Position numbers and translations under genes: made by a program
Part shown: one piece after another, positions 26,187 through 34,889 of the stretch
How positions within the stretch are numbered: the first letter of the stretch is position 1
Layout: every line of letters starts with the position of its first letter
DNA from: RFPW01 sp040401595
GTDB lineage: Bacteria; Pseudomonadota; Gammaproteobacteria; Burkholderiales; Burkholderiaceae_E
Length of the DNA: 64,000 nt
Assembly: GCA_040401595.1 (NCBI GenBank)
Contig: JBBAOE010000005.1
Span: 62,001 to 126,000, forward strand
Reading direction: 5' to 3'
Notes under the pieces: model-generated
The model's database searches: none
What the model saw: the letters and a program-made list of their open reading frames with translations, nothing else
Told to the model about the DNA's origin: nothing

Positions 26187-27468
26187 CAGGTCCCTGCGCT
26201 CAATCGTGCAGTTAGCGGGCTGTCTCGATGATTTCGATCCCGGGGCTGTTCCCGTCCAGACCGCCCAACAGTTGATCGGACAATGGGTACAGCCCGTGCC
26301 TGCGATCGAAAAGGTCGCCCTGCGGGATTGTCTCGGGCGCATGTTGGGGACCGATGTTCACTCCGCCATCAACGTCCCGGCGCACGATAACTCAGCCATG
26401 GATGGTTGGGCCATTCGTTCGACTGATCTAGACGCCTCGGGCGCTGCCCGACTGGCAGTTGCCACGGGTACGGCCTGGGCTGGTCGACCCTGGGAAGGAT
26501 CATTGGTCTTGCCTGGGCAGACCGTTCGGGTCTTCACCGGTGCGGCGATGCCGCCGGGGTGCGACACCGTGGTGCCACAGGAATGGGTTCAGTTCGATCC
26601 CTCGGGCGCTGAACTGCTGGTGCCGCCAGGCCAACGGACCGGCCAGAACCGTCGACTGGCTGGCGAGGACCTTGCTGTTGGCGCAGTCGCCCTTGCCCAA
26701 GGAACACGTCTCGGGGCCGCCCACCTCGGACTGGCGGCATCGCTGGGTCTAGCGGAGTTACCGCTGCGGCGCCGCGTGCGGGTCGCCTTCTTCTCCACAG
26801 GCGATGAACTTCGTTCCATCGGAGATCCACTCGGACCTGGCGAGGTGTACGACAGCAATCGCTACACCTTGTGGGCCATGCTACAGCGACTGGGTGTGGA
26901 ACTGGTCGATCTTGGCGTTGTGCGGGATGATCCAGTGGCCTTGGAACACGCGCTTCGATGCGCGGCACAAGGAGCCGACGCGGTCATCTCTTCCGGTGGC
27001 GTCTCGGTCGGTGAGGCCGATTTCACCCGTGACGTCATGGCCAGGGTCGGTGAGGTCGCCTTCTGGACGATCGCCATGCGCCCCGGTCGCCCGATGGCGG
27101 TCGGACGGGTTGGTGAAGCGGTCTACTTCGGACTGCCCGGCAATCCGGTCGCCGTGATGGTCACCTTCCTCTTTTTTGTGCGCGACGCCCTTCTGCGTAT
27201 GGCGGGTGCGAGGCCCGAGGCTCTGCTGACGGTTCCAGTGCGCTCGGTTCATCCACTGCGTAAGCGGGCTGGCCGCACCGAGTACCAACGCGCGGTGGTC
27301 AGCACCGCGGGCGACGGACAATTGGAGGCCCGGTTGACTGGTCAGCAAGGCTCCGGGGTGTTGCGCTCGATGGCCGAAGCCAACGCCATGCTCGTTCTGC
27401 GTCATGAACAGGGCGATATTGCAGCAGGCGACTCTGTGGACGCGCTCCTGTTTGACGGACTGCTTTAG
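26179..27468 (+). CDS. moeA: Molybdopterin molybdenumtransferase MoeA
   Basis: Inserts molybdate into adenylylated molybdopterin. The 429-residue protein has the MoeA landmarks: DNSAMDGWAI near 73, FTGAAMPPGCDTVV near 117, FFSTGDEL near 210, YDSNRYTL near 224, SSGGVSVGEAD near 270, RPGRPMAVG and FGLPGNPVAVM. The GTG at 26179 overlaps the moaA stop. Related genomes often carry mobA between moaA and moeA; none is present. The stop shares bases with the convergent MFS gene. Confidence 0.95.
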   Translation: MDSRSLRSIVQLAGCLDDFDPGAVPVQTAQQLIGQWVQPVPAIEKVALRDCLGRMLGTDVHSAINVPAHDNSAMDGWAIRSTDLDASGAARLAVATGTAWAGRPWEGSLVLPGQTVRVFTGAAMPPGCDTVVPQEWVQFDPSGAELLVPPGQRTGQNRRLAGEDLAVGAVALAQGTRLGAAHLGLAASLGLAELPLRRRVRVAFFSTGDELRSIGDPLGPGEVYDSNRYTLWAMLQRLGVELVDLGVVRDDPVALEHALRCAAQGADAVISSGGVSVGEADFTRDVMARVGEVAFWTIAMRPGRPMAVGRVGEAVYFGLPGNPVAVMVTFLFFVRDALLRMAGARPEALLTVPVRSVHPLRKRAGRTEYQRAVVSTAGDGQLEARLTGQQGSGVLRSMAEANAMLVLRHEQGDIAAGDSVDALLFDGLL

Positions 27469-28700
27469 CCCAGTTTTCTGGCCAGGCTCTGAGCGATCGC
27501 GGCGGCCACGGCAACCCCGGCCATGACGGCGGTGGCTGCGACGGCGATCGCTGCGCCTGGGTGCTGGTGATCCAGCAGCGATCCCAGAATGGCAGGGCCG
27601 ATTGCGCCACCGACATCGATCCCCGAGTACACCAAGCCAAAGACCCGACCACTCGCTTTGACCGGTGCCGCTTTGCGCACCAGCATGTCACGCGACGGTT
27701 GAAGAATACCCAGGAAGAAACCTGCCAGCGCAAGCACAGGAAGAATCATGAACGACGGCGCGATGCCACTGGCGAGGCCAAACAACAGCAGCGAACAACC
27801 GATCAGGCAGGCCATGGCGATACGCTCATGACGATTTGAGGCTGCGGCCGCAAAGCCCCCCGCAAACATCCCACAGGCACCGGCCATCAGATACAGCGTC
27901 AGCGCTCCCGTCGCGGTCGATGCGCTGATACCGTAGATCACCTGCAGAGCCTGCGGCGCAAAATTCTGCAGCCCCGTGCTGGCCAGTGTGACCGCCACGA
28001 AGAACAGGAAGCAGAGGATCACGCTGGGGCTCAACCACGACGGCAGTTCCATCATCGACCTGCCCGCTGGTGCTGCGGATGGCGCTGCTGAGGCCATCCG
28101 ACCGGAGGCCAATGGCGCCGAACTGCCTGCGGCCGGCGAACCGGTGCCAGACCGCTCCAACACTTCAAACGAGCGAGGGCGAAACAGAATGATTCCAAGA
28201 ACGATCAAACCGATCACCGCAGCGGATCCCATCGCGACACGCCAACCGTAGAGCAGCGCCATCGGGTACAACAACGCGGGGCCGGCGGCATACCCTAGAT
28301 TGCCCGACAAGCCATGTACCGAGAAGGCATGCCCGATGCGGCGCGGTGAGATTTTCGAATTCAGAATGGCATAGTCGGCTGGATGCATGACGCAATTGCC
28401 AAAACCAATCAGCATGGCTGAGACGAGCAAAGCCGCGTACCCGGGAGCGAACGCGGCGACCGTTGCGCCGGCGCTCATGGAACACATGCCCACCATCAGC
28501 GTGCGTCGCGCACCGAATCGATCGACGACAAAACCCGCTAGTGCCTGTCCAACGCCGGAGATGATGAAAAAAACGGTCGTGATAGCGCCCAGCATTGTCC
28601 ACGACAGGCCGAACTCTTCGCGCAGGAACGGAAATAACGGGGGAAGCGCGAGTTGGTAGAAGTGGGAGGCGCCGTGCGCCACTCCGACCAGACCGATCAC
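27465..28700 (-). CDS. Major facilitator superfamily transporter
   Basis: Twelve-helix inner-membrane carrier, 411 residues. The conserved inter-helix loop motif is VDRFGARRTLMVG after helix 2, and a long Ala/Ser/Pro-rich cytoplasmic loop (about 180-220) separates the two six-helix halves. The second half carries FGLVYSGIDVGGAIGPAI. The frame has no ATG near the start; GTG at 28700 is the best choice, since the upstream stop lies only 33 codons further and no better start exists. Sequence character resembles Fsr/fosmidomycin-resistance-like or general drug efflux carriers. The substrate is unknown. Confidence 0.85.
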   Translation of the reverse strand: MIGLVGVAHGASHFYQLALPPLFPFLREEFGLSWTMLGAITTVFFIISGVGQALAGFVVDRFGARRTLMVGMCSMSAGATVAAFAPGYAALLVSAMLIGFGNCVMHPADYAILNSKISPRRIGHAFSVHGLSGNLGYAAGPALLYPMALLYGWRVAMGSAAVIGLIVLGIILFRPRSFEVLERSGTGSPAAGSSAPLASGRMASAAPSAAPAGRSMMELPSWLSPSVILCFLFFVAVTLASTGLQNFAPQALQVIYGISASTATGALTLYLMAGACGMFAGGFAAAASNRHERIAMACLIGCSLLLFGLASGIAPSFMILPVLALAGFFLGILQPSRDMLVRKAAPVKASGRVFGLVYSGIDVGGAIGPAILGSLLDHQHPGAAIAVAATAVMAGVAVAAAIAQSLARKLG

Positions 28701-28830
28701 TTCAATGTCGGCGCGAAGCGTCTGGAACTGCCCGACAACGTCGTCCGTCGTCGGGTTCCCCGAGGTGCTCAGAATGGACGGGACGGAGGTGCCCCGCTAA
28801 CCATCTCCTGACCGACCACCCGAGAACGGG

Positions 28831-29187
28831 TCACTTGCGAACGACCAACTGCCCGGGCAACGACGCGTAATAGGCGGCCAGATCCCCAATCTCTTTCTTC
28901 GTCAGCGCTTTGGCCTGAGCACCCATGATGGCGTTCTTGCGCGAGTCGCTGTGGTAGTCCAGCAAGGCTTGACGCAGATAATCCTGATGCTGCCCCGCCA
29001 GACGCGGATACGAAGGATCTACCGGCGAATTGCCGTCCTTGCCGTGGCAGGCGGCACAAACCTGTTCGGCCTTTTGCTTGGCACCGTTCAGATCGGCGGC
29101 CTGGGTCAGCGCGCTCCCCGCCATGGCGGCGAAGGCAACCGTGAATGGAATCATCCGGCGGTACTGCTTTAAGCTGAAATTCATCAT
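28831..29187 (-). CDS. Periplasmic monohaem cytochrome c (c4-like)
   Basis: Exported class I cytochrome c of 118 residues from the ATG at 29187, which has a GGGGT ribosome-binding site. The signal peptide occupies about 1-30, ending ALTQAAD. The haem motif CAACH is followed by GKDGNSPVDPSYPRLAGQH, typical of a c4-type domain, and IMGAQAKALTKKEIGDLAAYYASLP supplies the distal Met. It lies 18 bp downstream of a second cytochrome gene on the same strand. The pair could shuttle electrons from periplasmic donors to a terminal oxidase. Confidence 0.92.
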   Translation of the reverse strand: MMNFSLKQYRRMIPFTVAFAAMAGSALTQAADLNGAKQKAEQVCAACHGKDGNSPVDPSYPRLAGQHQDYLRQALLDYHSDSRKNAIMGAQAKALTKKEIGDLAAYYASLPGQLVVRK

Positions 29188-29204
29188 GACTACCCCGGTT
29201 ACCT

Positions 29205-29573
29205 TCACTTGGCTGCGGCGGCAGGGGCCGCTGCGCTCTGTTGTCCGCCGCCATAGTAAGCAGCGAGATCGGCCATGTCCTGATCGCTCAGTCCAGCCGC
29301 AATGCCACGCATGGTCGGATGGCTGCGCTCGCCTTTCTTGTAAGCCATCAGCGCATTTTCGAGGTATTTCGGGGACTGCCCCGAAATCATTGGAACCGAA
29401 TAAACGCTGGGAAACGAGGCCTTATATCCTGGGATACCGTGGCAGCCGATACACATCGAAACTTTGTTGCGGGCTGCCTCTGCGCTCCCCTGAACGGCGT
29501 CAGCGGCAAACAAAGACGGGCAGGCAAGCGAGGCAGCAACAAAAACCGTGGCCGCGAAAGCAGAAGACTTCAT
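29205..29573 (-). CDS. Periplasmic monohaem cytochrome c
   Basis: Second small cytochrome c, 122 residues from the ATG at 29573. The open frame extends to 29741 without signal-peptide character. Signal peptide MKSSAFAATVFVAASLACPS precedes a haem site CIGCH, then GYKASFPSVYSVPMISGQ and the Met-ligand region TMRGIAAGLSDQDMADLAAYY; the tail is alanine-rich. It sits immediately upstream of the other cytochrome gene; together they form a two-domain c4-like system split over two genes. Divergent from the MoxR gene across 159 bp. Confidence 0.92.
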   Translation of the reverse strand: MKSSAFAATVFVAASLACPSLFAADAVQGSAEAARNKVSMCIGCHGIPGYKASFPSVYSVPMISGQSPKYLENALMAYKKGERSHPTMRGIAAGLSDQDMADLAAYYGGGQQSAAAPAAAAK

Positions 29574-29732
29574 GCGGATCCCATGAATAATTAAAAATTG
29601 ACCAGCGAATTGACCAACGACCATCCTTCCGATTTTACCGACCAGACTGTCGGACCGCCAGTTTGAAGCACTGCAATCCAACAATGCGACGATCCGACGC
29701 ATCACCTGATATCGCCGGGAAGGCATTGAAGT

Positions 29733-30632
29733 ATGATCCAAAACATGAATGATTCAGCCCGAAACCAAAAGACGGTCGCCCGATTCGAAGGGTCTTCCAC
29801 CTACGTTGCAACCGACGATCTGAGACTTGCAGTCAACGCGGCTGCCAGGCTTTCGCGACCGCTCCTGGTCAAAGGAGAGCCCGGCACCGGCAAGACCATG
29901 CTCGCCGAGGAAGTCGCCCGTGAACTGGGAATGCCGCTGCTGCAATGGCATGTCAAGTCCACCACCAAGGCGCAGCAAGGTCTCTACGAATACGACGCGG
30001 TATCCCGGCTACGCGACTCGCAGCTCGGCGACGAGCGCGTGCGTGACATCGCCAATTACATCGTCCGGGGCGTGCTCTGGCAGGCCTTCGACAGCCCGGA
30101 GCCTGCGGTTCTGCTGATCGATGAAATCGACAAGGCCGATATCGAATTCCCGAACGATCTCCTGCGCGAACTCGACCGGATGGAATTCCACGTCTACGAG
30201 ACCCGCGAAACCATTCGCGCGCGGCATCGCCCGCTCATGATTGTGACCTCCAATAATGAGAAGGAATTACCGGACGCGTTTTTACGCCGGTGTTTTTTCC
30301 ATTACATCCGCTTCCCCGATCGGGAAACCATGCAGTCGATCGTGGATGTTCATTTCCCGGGACTGAAGAAAACCCTGGTGGCTGCTGCGCTCGACGCTTT
30401 CTACCAGATGCGCGACATTGCCGGGCTGAAGAAAAAGCCCTCGACCAGCGAGCTCCTGGACTGGATCAGACTGTTACTGGCTGAAGACATCCCGCCAGAC
30501 TCGGTCAGCAAACCAGCCCCTGGCCCCGACGGCAAACCCGGACTACCCCCGCTCGCGGGTGCCTTGCTCAAGAACGAGCAGGATCTCGCCCTGTTTGAAC
30601 GCCTGATGTTCATGCAGCGTCAGAATCGTTGA
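29733..30632 (+). CDS. MoxR-family AAA+ ATPase
   Basis: Chaperone-like AAA+ protein of 299 residues. Walker A is GEPGTGKTM (about residue 48), Walker B VLLIDEIDKAD near 130, sensor 1 IVTSNNEKELPDAFLRR. MoxR proteins pair with a VWA-domain protein and help assemble or activate metal-enzyme complexes; CoxD of the molybdenum CO dehydrogenase system belongs here. The VWA/CoxE gene follows after 9 bp. A second possible start is four codons downstream (29745). The client complex is not known. Confidence 0.92.
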   Translation: MIQNMNDSARNQKTVARFEGSSTYVATDDLRLAVNAAARLSRPLLVKGEPGTGKTMLAEEVARELGMPLLQWHVKSTTKAQQGLYEYDAVSRLRDSQLGDERVRDIANYIVRGVLWQAFDSPEPAVLLIDEIDKADIEFPNDLLRELDRMEFHVYETRETIRARHRPLMIVTSNNEKELPDAFLRRCFFHYIRFPDRETMQSIVDVHFPGLKKTLVAAALDAFYQMRDIAGLKKKPSTSELLDWIRLLLAEDIPPDSVSKPAPGPDGKPGLPPLAGALLKNEQDLALFERLMFMQRQNR

Positions 30633-30641
30633 GGCACCTGC

Positions 30642-31841
30642 ATGCTCGTTGACTTCCTCTTTCATCTGCGCCGCGCCAAGCTGCCGGTGTCGCTGCACGA
30701 GCACCTGCGCCTGCTCGAAGCGCTGAAAGAGGGCATCGTCGGTCCGTCAGTCGATGAGTTTTACTGGCTCGCCCGCATGACCCTGATCAAGGATGAACGC
30801 CTCTTTGATCGATTCGACAAGGCGTTTGGCGTCTACTTCCATGGTGTTTCTTCGCTAACCGACGCGATCGGCGCCCTCGGCGCAGAGTTGCCGCAAGACT
30901 GGCTCAAGCGGCTCCTTCAGCGCGATTTCACGCCGGAGGAAAAGGCCGCGATCGACGCCGCCTTTGCCGAGGGGGGTGGTCTGGATGCGCTCATGGAGCG
31001 CTTGAAGCAGTTACTGGACGAGCAGAAGGAACGCCACGAGGGCGGCTCGAAATGGATCGGAACGAACGGCAGCAGCCCGTTTGGCAACGGCGGTTACCAT
31101 CCGCAAGGCGTTCGCATCGGCGGACCGTCCGCGGGCAACCGGACAGCGATCAAGGTCTGGGAGCAACGCGCCTATCGGGACTATGACGATACGGTCGAAC
31201 TCGGTACCCGCAACATCAAGATCGCGCTTCGGCGCTTGCGACGTTTTGCCCGCGAAGGTGCAGCCGAAGAGCTGGATATGGACGGCACCATTGGTGCCAC
31301 GGCCCGCAACGCGGGCTGGCTCGATCTGCGCCTGCGCCCGGAACGCCATAACAGCGTCAAGGTCCTCCTGCTGATGGATGTTGGCGGCACGATGGATGAC
31401 CACATCCGGCGCACCGAAGAGCTCTTTTCAGCCGCGAGAAGTGAATTTCGGAATCTTGAGTTTTTCTATTTTCATAATTGCGTCTATGACCATGTATGGA
31501 AAAACAATCGACGTCGTGCCACTGAACGAACCTCGACCTGGGATCTGATCCGAAAATTTAATCCTGACTGGCGTCTGGTGTTTGTCGGCGATGCCACCAT
31601 GAGCCCCTACGAGATCATGCAGCCAGGCGGATCGGTCGAGTACCACAACGAGGAAGCGGGCGCCGAGTGGATTCAGCGCCTGCTGGACCGGTTCCCCCGA
31701 AATGCCTGGCTCAACCCGGAACCCGAGGGCGTCTGGGCGTATCGACAGTCCGTGGCGATGATGCGCCAGATGGTGGGTGATCGCATGTACCCGGTCACGA
31801 TGGCCGGGCTGGACCGGGCGATGCGGGCGCTGATGCGTTAG
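30642..31841 (+). CDS. VWA domain protein, CoxE-like
   Basis: Partner of the upstream MoxR ATPase, 399 residues. An N-terminal helical region (VDFLFHLRRAKLPVSLHEHLRLLEAL) is followed by a linker (about 115-170) and a C-terminal von Willebrand A-like domain. Its MIDAS-like motif is LLMDVGGTMDDHIRRTEE, in which Gly-Gly-Thr replaces the canonical Ser-x-Ser. DAT-type residues appear in VFVGDATMSPYEI. The ribosome-binding site GAGGCACC precedes the ATG. Convergent with the next gene, overlapping by 4 bp. Confidence 0.9.
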   Translation: MLVDFLFHLRRAKLPVSLHEHLRLLEALKEGIVGPSVDEFYWLARMTLIKDERLFDRFDKAFGVYFHGVSSLTDAIGALGAELPQDWLKRLLQRDFTPEEKAAIDAAFAEGGGLDALMERLKQLLDEQKERHEGGSKWIGTNGSSPFGNGGYHPQGVRIGGPSAGNRTAIKVWEQRAYRDYDDTVELGTRNIKIALRRLRRFAREGAAEELDMDGTIGATARNAGWLDLRLRPERHNSVKVLLLMDVGGTMDDHIRRTEELFSAARSEFRNLEFFYFHNCVYDHVWKNNRRRATERTSTWDLIRKFNPDWRLVFVGDATMSPYEIMQPGGSVEYHNEEAGAEWIQRLLDRFPRNAWLNPEPEGVWAYRQSVAMMRQMVGDRMYPVTMAGLDRAMRALMR

Positions 31842-32596
31842 GGTTCCGCTCGCAGGGTTTCAGTCCCCTCCAGCCAGCTGCCGTAGGGAAAGCCAAATCG
31901 CTGTTCAAGCCAGGCGACGCGTTTGGATAAGGCCACCGGGTCGATGCGTAGCGGCGGTCCGTGAAAACCGATCGCGATCCGATTGCCCGCATGACTCGGC
32001 GCAAGCAAGAGAATCCGATCGTCGAAGGCTTCACGCAAGTGCGCCAGACTGTGTTTGAGGCCCTGTGCGAGTCCGAACAGGTTGACGACCAGCAGCCCGC
32101 CGGAATCCATCAGGAGATTGCGTACCGTCCGATAGAAGTCAACCGTGTCCAGTACCGGACCACGTGCCGCACTGTCATAGAGATCGACCTGCACCACCCC
32201 GAAATGCCTTGCTGGGGCGGCCTTCGCCCACTGCAGGGCATCTTGGGCCACCACCTCAAATCGAGGCCCCTCGGCGGGGAGACCGAACATGGTCTTGGCC
32301 GCAAGAATGACCGCCGGATTATGCTCGACCGCCACCACCCGAGTCCGTCGCAGGTAGCGCAAGTTCCAGCTTGCCAGCGACCCTCCTCCAAGTCCCAGCA
32401 TCGCAATCTGCGCAGGCGCATGAAGGAAGAGCAACCAACCCGTCATTTGGCGAACATATTCCAGTTCGAGCGTCTGCGGCGCATCGAGTCGGACAGCGCT
32501 CTGCACCCAGGGGCTATCGCCCAGATGCAGATAACGCACGCCATCCAGTTCAGAAAAACTGACCGACTCCCGGGTGCGGGCGCGCGATGTCACCAT
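31838..32596 (-). CDS. Spermidine synthase-like protein
   Basis: Rossmann-fold protein of the polyamine aminopropyltransferase family, 252 residues. The nucleotide-binding motif is MLGLGGGSLASWNLRYL, followed by VVAVEHNP and the family segment VQVDLYDSAARGPVLDTVDFY. The N-terminal tetramerisation domain of classical SpeE is short (about 50 residues) and no SpeD is nearby, so it may be a methyltransferase-like paralogue rather than a true spermidine synthase. Lies 74 bp after htpG on the same strand. Confidence 0.8.
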   Translation of the reverse strand: MVTSRARTRESVSFSELDGVRYLHLGDSPWVQSAVRLDAPQTLELEYVRQMTGWLLFLHAPAQIAMLGLGGGSLASWNLRYLRRTRVVAVEHNPAVILAAKTMFGLPAEGPRFEVVAQDALQWAKAAPARHFGVVQVDLYDSAARGPVLDTVDFYRTVRNLLMDSGGLLVVNLFGLAQGLKHSLAHLREAFDDRILLLAPSHAGNRIAIGFHGPPLRIDPVALSKRVAWLEQRFGFPYGSWLEGTETLRAEP

Positions 32597-32669
32597 CGAC
32601 GCCGACCAACCCGAATTGAACTCACGACACGCTCAAGGCCCCCAGCTGCCCGGACCAGCAGGGCCATAC

Positions 32670-34745
32670 TCACCGCAGCGCGAGCGAGAGCAAGAGATCG
32701 TTGAGACGCTTCACGAAGCCCGCAGGATCCTCGAGCCGCCCGCCCTCGGATAGGGTCGCCTGGTCGAAGATGACCGAAGCCCAGTCATCGAATCGGGCGC
32801 CACCGCCGTCAGTGCCAAGCTGTGATTTGAGCTGACGCACCAGAGGGTGTCCCGGATTCACTTCCAGGATCGGCTTGCGACTTGGGACCTCGCGTCCAGC
32901 CTCACGCAGAATGCGTTCGAGGTGCCCGCTCAGGTCGCCTTCAGCCGAAACCAGACAGGCAGCGGAATCCACGAGTCGTTGGGTGACCCGAACGTCCTTG
33001 ACGCGCTCGCCCAGGCTGGTCTTGATCCGCTCGATCAGCTGCGCATCGGCCGGGTCATCGGCTGCTGGTGTCGCAGGAGAGGCGCCTTCGGCTGCCTCAC
33101 CGAGTTTGTTTAGATCAAAATCCCCGGCGGCAACACTTTGCAGCTTCTTGCCGTCGAATTCACGCAGATAAGACAGCATCCACTCGTCAACCCGGTCGGT
33201 CAACAGCAGCACTTCCACGCCGCGCGCCTTGAATGCCTCGAGATGCGGGCTTGAACGCGCAGCCTGCCAGCTCTCAGCGGTGATGTAAAAAATCGACTCC
33301 TGGCCGGGCTTCATACGCGAAACCACGTCAGCAAGCGCAACATCCTGAATGGCAGAATCCTGATGCGTCGTTGCAAAGCGCAGAAGTTTGGACAGGCGCT
33401 CGCGATTGCCTAAATCTTCGCCCAGACCTTCTTTAAGAACAGCACCAAAAGCGCTCCAGAATTTCGCGTAGTCCTCCTTGCGGTTCTCAGCCAGATCTTC
33501 AAGAAGGCCCAAAACCCGTCGCGTATTGCCATCGCGGATCGCTTTGACGTCGCGAGAATCCTGAAGAATTTCCCGCGATACGTTCAGGGGCAGATCGGCC
33601 GCGTCGATTACGCCGCGCACGAAACGCAGGTAAGACGGCAGAAGATGTTCGACATCCTCCATGATGAATACACGTTTCACATAAAGCCGCAGGCCATGTT
33701 TCGCCTGACGGTCATAAAGATCGAACGGCGCCCGGCCCGGAATAAACAGCAGCTGGGTGTATTCCGTGCGCCCTTCGACCCGATTGTGCGACCAGGCGAG
33801 GGGATCCTCATAATCCGAACTGGTATGACGGTAGAAGGCCTTGTAAGCGTCATCGTCGAGCTCGGACTTTGATCGTGTCCAGAGTGCGGATGCCTGATTG
33901 ACCATCTCCCAGCCAGCGGGAGCCTTGGGTGTCGCATCGCCACCCTCGGATGCGGCCTTGTCTGCACCCGCTTCCACCTCGGCCATCAGCGCTGCAACGT
34001 CGGCTTGCTCGAGGTCCGGGCCACCCGCCTCGTCTGCGGGTTTGGGCGCACGCATGCGGATCGGCAGCGAGATATGGTCACTGTAGCGGCGCAGGATCGA
34101 GCGCAGCCGCCAGCCACTCAAGAGATCCGAAAGGCGCGAGAGCCCACTTTCACCGTCTTCTTCGGTGCCGGTCCCCGCAGCCTCATCCGCGCGAAGATGG
34201 AGGACGATTTCGGTTCCGCGCCGCGGCAGATCGATCGACTCCACGGTGAAATCACCGCTACCTTCACTGGTCCAGCACACCCCTTCGCTGGGGGGCAAGC
34301 CCGCCCGACGCGTCCGCACCGCAACGCGGTCAGCGACAATAAAGGACGAATAAAAACCAACTCCAAACTGACCGATCAGGCGGGCGTCTCCCCGCCCACC
34401 GCCGTCCAGCTTGGACAGAAATTCCTTGGTCCCGGAGCGGGCAATCGTACCCAGATGCGCGATCGCTTCGTCGCGTGACATACCGATTCCGTTATCGCGG
34501 ATCGTGATGGTGCGGGCCGCCTCGTCAAAATCGACTTCAATGGCCAGGTCCGGGTCACCTTCCCACAGCGCAGGGTGATCGAGCGCTTCGAAACGCAGCT
34601 TGTCGCAGGCATCCGATGCGTTCGATACGAGTTCACGCAGAAAAATTTCCCGATTGCTGTAAAGGCTGTGGATCATCAGGTGAAGCAACTGCTTCACTTC
34701 AGCCTGGAAGCCCATCGTTTGGGGTTTCGATTCAATCTCGCTCAT
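32670..34745 (-). CDS. htpG: Chaperone HtpG (Hsp90)
   Basis: Bacterial Hsp90, ATP-dependent chaperone of the cytosol. Conserved sites are ELVSNASDACDKLRF near residue 37, DNGIGM near 90, the lid GQFGVGFYS near 125, and SLESSVPCN-type middle-domain segments such as VSREILQDSR. At 691 residues it is about 60 longer than E. coli HtpG; the additions are acidic loops after the ATPase domain (EEDGESG near 200 and an Ala/Glu/Asp-rich insert at about 240-290) and a short one near 575. Divergent from acuI; heat-shock promoter elements were not recognised. Confidence 0.95.
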   Translation of the reverse strand: MSEIESKPQTMGFQAEVKQLLHLMIHSLYSNREIFLRELVSNASDACDKLRFEALDHPALWEGDPDLAIEVDFDEAARTITIRDNGIGMSRDEAIAHLGTIARSGTKEFLSKLDGGGRGDARLIGQFGVGFYSSFIVADRVAVRTRRAGLPPSEGVCWTSEGSGDFTVESIDLPRRGTEIVLHLRADEAAGTGTEEDGESGLSRLSDLLSGWRLRSILRRYSDHISLPIRMRAPKPADEAGGPDLEQADVAALMAEVEAGADKAASEGGDATPKAPAGWEMVNQASALWTRSKSELDDDAYKAFYRHTSSDYEDPLAWSHNRVEGRTEYTQLLFIPGRAPFDLYDRQAKHGLRLYVKRVFIMEDVEHLLPSYLRFVRGVIDAADLPLNVSREILQDSRDVKAIRDGNTRRVLGLLEDLAENRKEDYAKFWSAFGAVLKEGLGEDLGNRERLSKLLRFATTHQDSAIQDVALADVVSRMKPGQESIFYITAESWQAARSSPHLEAFKARGVEVLLLTDRVDEWMLSYLREFDGKKLQSVAAGDFDLNKLGEAAEGASPATPAADDPADAQLIERIKTSLGERVKDVRVTQRLVDSAACLVSAEGDLSGHLERILREAGREVPSRKPILEVNPGHPLVRQLKSQLGTDGGGARFDDWASVIFDQATLSEGGRLEDPAGFVKRLNDLLLSLALR

Positions 34746-34889
34746 GGTTCGCTCGTCGATGATGGTTCGATGAAGGTCGCTCCGGAACTGTTACCGGACG
34801 TCGATGGCGGAAATGGGGGTCACTGAACTGGATTTCAAGGGTCATGCTTTAAGATCGTGCGAAACAAGACCCAAATTCTGGAGCTCACC

